Shown here one piece after another: positions 61,198 through 64,000 of a DNA stretch of 64,000 bases. Source of the stretch: Speluncibacter jeojiensis (lineage in GTDB: Bacteria > Actinomycetota > Actinomycetes > Mycobacteriales > Mycobacteriaceae); assembly GCF_029589495.1 (NCBI RefSeq), contig NZ_JAAIVF010000002.1:186001-250000 (forward strand), in the 5' to 3' direction. A program made the translations under genes and the position numbers. Positions within the stretch are counted from its first letter, which is position 1, and the number at the start of each line of letters is the position of its first letter. The notes beneath the pieces were generated by a model, which did no database searches, was not told the origin of the DNA, and saw only the letters and a program-made list of their open reading frames with translations.

Positions 61198-62241
61198 TCA
61201 CTTCTCCTTCCCTTCCAACGCCCTCAGCCCCAGGCGCATGTACTCGGGCACCGCTCCAGCCGCGTCGTCCGCGCCCGCGGCTGCCCCCGAGCGGGTGCGG
61301 TGGGCGATACCGGCGGCGACGACCCCGATCTTGAAGTAGGCCAGCGCGAGGTGGAAATCCCAGTGCGCGAGTGTCGATCCGGATGCGAGACTGTACCGGT
61401 GTGCGAGGTCGTCGGTGTCGGGGATGGCGGGGTCTGTCCAGGCTGCCGGGAATCCCAGCACGCGACTGAGCTCGGGTGCCCGGTACGCGCACATCATCGC
61501 CACATCCGCGAGCGGATCTCCCAAGGTGGACAGCTCCCAGTCCACGACGGCCAGGATGCGACCGGGATCGACAGGGTCGAGCATGACGTTGTCGATGCGG
61601 TAGTCGCCGTGCACGAGCGATGCGCCAGACGAGTGCGGCACTGCTGCAAGCAGTTTGGTGCCGAGTCGTTCGACATCGGGGAGCTCTTCGGTTGCCACGT
61701 GATCCCACTGGCGCAGCCAGCGCGTGGCCTGCCGTTCGAGATAGCCTTCCGGACGGCCGAACTCGCCCAGCCCGACGGCGCGGTAGTCCACGCGGTGAAG
61801 CGCCGCCAGTACCCCGATCATCTCCTCGGTGCACGCGGCGACATCCGTGTCGGACAACGCGGCCACGTCGTCGACCGCGCGGATCACGGTGCCGTCGACG
61901 AACCCCATCACGGTGAACGGTGCACCGAGGACGGAGTCGTCGTCGCACAGCGCGACGGTGGGTGCGACCGGCACCTCGGTGCCCTGCAGCGCGTGGGTCA
62001 CGCGGTACTCGCGCGCCATGTCATGGGCAGAAGGCGTCAGACCGGCCAGCGGCGGCCGCCGGAGGACCCAGGCGCCGTCGCCGTCGTCGGTGAGGCGGAA
62101 GGTCAGGTTGGACTTTCCGCCCGACAATCGAGTGGCATGCAGGTTTCCGTCGAACACCACTCCCTGCTCGCGCAGGTATCCGCCCAGAGCCTCCAGATCA
62201 ACAGCGGCGTCGACGCCGGGAACGGAGTCAGCGCCGGTCAT
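61198..62241 (-). CDS. APH-fold phosphotransferase (LvaA/ACAD10-like)
   Basis: A 347-residue kinase-fold protein. LSGGKSNLTFRLTDD is the N-lobe loop, WVLRRPPLAGLTPSAHDMAREYRVTHAL carries the Lys-equivalent and helix C, LVHGDYRIDNVML has the catalytic Asp and Asn (HGDxxxxN), and ILAVVDWELSTLGDPLADVA the metal Asp. Relatives include LvaA and the kinase half of animal ACAD10/11, which phosphorylate 4-hydroxyacyl-CoA. Its ATG overlaps the acyl-CoA dehydrogenase stop by 4 bp, so the pair likely acts on one acyl-CoA. Confidence 0.88.
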   Translation of the reverse strand: MTGADSVPGVDAAVDLEALGGYLREQGVVFDGNLHATRLSGGKSNLTFRLTDDGDGAWVLRRPPLAGLTPSAHDMAREYRVTHALQGTEVPVAPTVALCDDDSVLGAPFTVMGFVDGTVIRAVDDVAALSDTDVAACTEEMIGVLAALHRVDYRAVGLGEFGRPEGYLERQATRWLRQWDHVATEELPDVERLGTKLLAAVPHSSGASLVHGDYRIDNVMLDPVDPGRILAVVDWELSTLGDPLADVAMMCAYRAPELSRVLGFPAAWTDPAIPDTDDLAHRYSLASGSTLAHWDFHLALAYFKIGVVAAGIAHRTRSGAAAGADDAAGAVPEYMRLGLRALEGKEK

Positions 62242-63449
62242 CGCTGCTGCTCCCGTGCCTCGGTGACCGCGCGGCGAACCGCGCGTTTGGCGATGGACCA
62301 CCGATGCACCTCGGTGGGCCCGTCGTAGATCCGGAACGGGCGCACCTCGGCGAGCAGACGGCTCAACGGCAGATCCTCAGACACGCCCAGGCCGCCACAC
62401 AACTGGATGCTCCGGTCGATGACCCGGAAGATGGCCTCCGCGCCGAACGCCTTGGCGATCGAGGTGGCGTCGGTGCCGAGGTCGCCCGCGTCGAGGTCGG
62501 CGCAGGCCTTGAGCAGCAGGGCGCGGGTGGCCGCCAGGTCGATCTCGTTGTCGGCGATCATCTGCTGTGCCATGCCGAGGTCGCCCAGGCGCTCACCGAA
62601 CAGGTGGCGCTCTGCGGCCCGCGCAAGGGTGATGTCCTGAGCTCGACGCGCCGACCCGAGCCAGCGCATGACGTGGGTCATCCGCGCCGGTCCGAGCCGT
62701 ACCTGCGCGTACCGGTAGCCCCCGTCGACCTCGCCGAGGACCGCGGCGTCCGGCAGCGTCACCCCGTCGAAGACGACCTCGCAGTGTCCACCGACCATCG
62801 ACCGATCGCTGGTGCGGATGTGGCGCCGCACCTCGATGCCCGGCGTACCGGCCGGGGCGAGGAACATCGTGGCCCCACCTCGATCGCCAGGCGAACCGGA
62901 GGTCCGCGTCATGATGATGAAGAAACCCGCGCCGTCGGCGCCGGTGATGAAGACCTTTCGGCCGTCGATACGCCAGTTCCCGCCGGAGCGGGTCGCGGTG
63001 GTCGACAGTGCCGCGGGGTCGGCGCCGGCGCCGGGGGCGGGTTCCGTCATCGCGAAGGCCGATCGGATCTCGCCGCGGCACAGCGGTGCGAGGTAGCGCT
63101 CCTTCTGCTCCGGCGACGCGATGTGCGCGAGCATGTGCATGTTGCCCTCGTCGGGTGCGGCGATGTTCAGCGCCGTGGGCCCGAACACCGAATACCCGGC
63201 TTCCTCGAAAACAGCGGCGCGGTCGCGCATGTCGAGCCCGTGGCCGCCGAACTCGGTCGGCGCATGGGGAGCGAACACACCGGCTTCGCGTGCCTGCTGC
63301 TGGATGCGTTCACGGAACACATCGCCGCCGGCAGCGTTGATGTCGCCTCCGTGGGCGTCCTCCAATTGCAGGATCGCGCCTCGGATGAACTCTCGCGTGC
63401 GCTCGGCCAGCCGCGCGGCACCGGGGGTGGGCGTGAAATCGATCGGCAT
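62238..63449 (-). CDS. Acyl-CoA dehydrogenase
   Basis: A 403-residue FAD acyl-CoA dehydrogenase. It has FAMTEPAPGAGADPAALSTTA (FAD and substrate motif), WRIDGRKVFITGADGAGFFIIM, HIRTSDRSMVGGHCEVVFDGV, IQLCGGLGVSEDLPLSRLLAEVRPFRIYDGPTEVHRWSIAKRA (in parts). ATG 63449 (GGAG nine bases upstream) is used; ATG 63458 would be three residues longer. It forms an operon with the APH-fold kinase, as in 4-hydroxyacyl-CoA catabolism. A perfect palindrome lies just upstream, with a TetR gene beyond. Confidence 0.92.
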   Translation of the reverse strand: MPIDFTPTPGAARLAERTREFIRGAILQLEDAHGGDINAAGGDVFRERIQQQAREAGVFAPHAPTEFGGHGLDMRDRAAVFEEAGYSVFGPTALNIAAPDEGNMHMLAHIASPEQKERYLAPLCRGEIRSAFAMTEPAPGAGADPAALSTTATRSGGNWRIDGRKVFITGADGAGFFIIMTRTSGSPGDRGGATMFLAPAGTPGIEVRRHIRTSDRSMVGGHCEVVFDGVTLPDAAVLGEVDGGYRYAQVRLGPARMTHVMRWLGSARRAQDITLARAAERHLFGERLGDLGMAQQMIADNEIDLAATRALLLKACADLDAGDLGTDATSIAKAFGAEAIFRVIDRSIQLCGGLGVSEDLPLSRLLAEVRPFRIYDGPTEVHRWSIAKRAVRRAVTEAREQQR

Positions 63450-63461
63450 AGGCTCCATCTC

Positions 63462-63493
63462 CAGACCGACCGAGCGATCGCTCGGTCGGTCTG
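63462..63493. promoter_or_regulatory. Perfect 32-bp palindrome between TetR and acyl-CoA dehydrogenase genes
   Basis: The half-site CAGACCGACCGAGCGA is followed exactly by its reverse complement, 32 bp in all, beginning 13 bp upstream of the acyl-CoA dehydrogenase ATG. The core CCGAGCGATCGCTCGG lies inside ACCGACC...GGTCGGT arms. Such sites are typical of TetR repressors of fatty acid catabolism, and a TetR gene ends 81 bp away. Confidence 0.8.
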
Positions 63494-63573
63494 AAGATGT
63501 CAGAAGGTCGCCGTGGTGTCAACCGCCGGGACTCGTCTGGTTGCGGGCTGTGTAGTCCAGCCGTGTTGCGGTG

Positions 63574-64000
63574 CTACTCGGGCCGTGGAGCGATGCCGTC
63601 GACATCGGCGCCGATGATCCGGCGCGCGAACTCTCCGTAGCGATCGACGATCTGTTCTGCGGAGAGCGGACCGTCGGGCCGATACCAGTCGGCCACCGAA
63701 ACGCAGAGGGACGCCACCGCGCGCGCCGCCTCGGTGGGGTGTCGGCAAGCGAAAGCCCCTGTCGCCGCACCCTGTTCGATGATCTCTCGAACCAGCCTCT
63801 GCTGCATATCACGCTGTGCTACATGAGCTTTCAGGACCGGCTCGTCCATGCTTCGCATTTCGGTCGACGCGACGAACGCGTCGTCGCGCCGCTCCATGTG
63901 AAAGCGCAGCAGAGCTTCGACGACGTTGCCGAATCGGCCGTCGGGGCTGCCATCGGAGGCGGCATCGGCGGCGCGGGTGTGCGTGAGCATCTGATTCATC
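63574..64000 (-). CDS. TetR/AcrR family regulator, C-terminal part (runs off the window)
   Basis: About 141 residues of the ligand-binding part of a TetR protein: VEALLRFHMERRDDAFVASTEMRSMDEP, ARAVASLCVSVADWYRPDGPLSAEQIVDRYGEFARRIIG. The helix-turn-helix would lie beyond the window end, where the frame remains open, so the visible ATG 63999 is probably internal. It is upstream of the acyl-CoA dehydrogenase - kinase operon on the same strand and is the likely ligand-responsive repressor of it through the 32-bp palindrome. The ligand is probably an acyl-CoA. Confidence 0.75.
   Translation of the reverse strand, partial: MNQMLTHTRAADAASDGSPDGRFGNVVEALLRFHMERRDDAFVASTEMRSMDEPVLKAHVAQRDMQQRLVREIIEQGAATGAFACRHPTEAARAVASLCVSVADWYRPDGPLSAEQIVDRYGEFARRIIGADVDGIAPRPE

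Overview
The window is high-GC, densely coded actinobacterial DNA, most likely from the Mycobacteriales (Gordonia, Tsukamurella, Williamsia, Nocardia or Rhodococcus type). The support is gene content: dnaK-grpE-dnaJ-hspR with HspR-type inverted repeats, clpB, a class II fructose-bisphosphate aldolase beside DedA proteins, a GH76 protein, pyrE, a flavohemoprotein, and many FAD monooxygenases, SDRs, acyl-CoA enzymes and TetR regulators. From memory, the core genes match the Rv0350-Rv0385 block of Mycobacterium tuberculosis, broken up here by accessory modules. I see no tRNA, rRNA, insertion sequence, phage or CRISPR array.

Layout. 1-5079: a truncated YhgE/Pip-like membrane protein, then molybdate uptake (HTH-TOBE regulator, modABC) and a DUF3151 protein. 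5444-7772: a protein built of repeated modules and a lipoprotein with a degenerate M23-like domain. 7751-11807: a patatin - Baeyer-Villiger monooxygenase - SDR operon divergent from a TetR gene. 11815-17157: two alpha/beta hydrolases, fba, two DedA proteins and a membrane-anchored protein. 17202-18640: a ribbon-helix-helix regulator, VOC protein and methyltransferase operon behind an unusual periodic operator. 18717-27067: GH76, TrmH-type methyltransferase, two SDRs, a histidine kinase/response regulator pair, a YhhN protein, pyrE and a secreted protein. 27125-29073: two paralogous membrane-anchored proteins, one ending in a heptapeptide repeat. 29126-33858: a branched-chain amino-acid type ABC transporter with a permease-ATPase fusion. 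34031-46200: clpB, IclR regulator, glycerate kinase, acyl-CoA synthetase, flavohemoprotein, LysR regulator with malate:quinone oxidoreductase, and a cyclohexanone-monooxygenase-like enzyme. 46207-50332: the heat-shock operon.

50595-64000 is accessory: an LLM flavin enzyme, a TetR/NmrA-like pair, a TetR - aromatic hydroxylase - metallo-hydrolase module, a GntR-TetR fusion regulator divergent from a TetX-like monooxygenase, a cobalt transporter (cbtBA) behind a probable cobalamin riboswitch, and an acyl-CoA dehydrogenase plus APH-fold kinase pair behind a perfect 32-bp palindrome.

How the genes work together. HspR should repress both dnaK and clpB through the inverted repeats found upstream of each. 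The catabolic modules repeat one design: a local TetR, GntR, LysR or IclR repressor divergent from or upstream of an oxygenase or acyl-CoA enzyme, with a visible inverted or direct repeat between them. The best candidates for undescribed biology are the RHH-VOC-methyltransferase operon with CTAG cores every 8 bp, the GntR-TetR fusion module, the 18-bp iterons before the monooxygenase at 44584, and the modular 349-residue protein at 5444.
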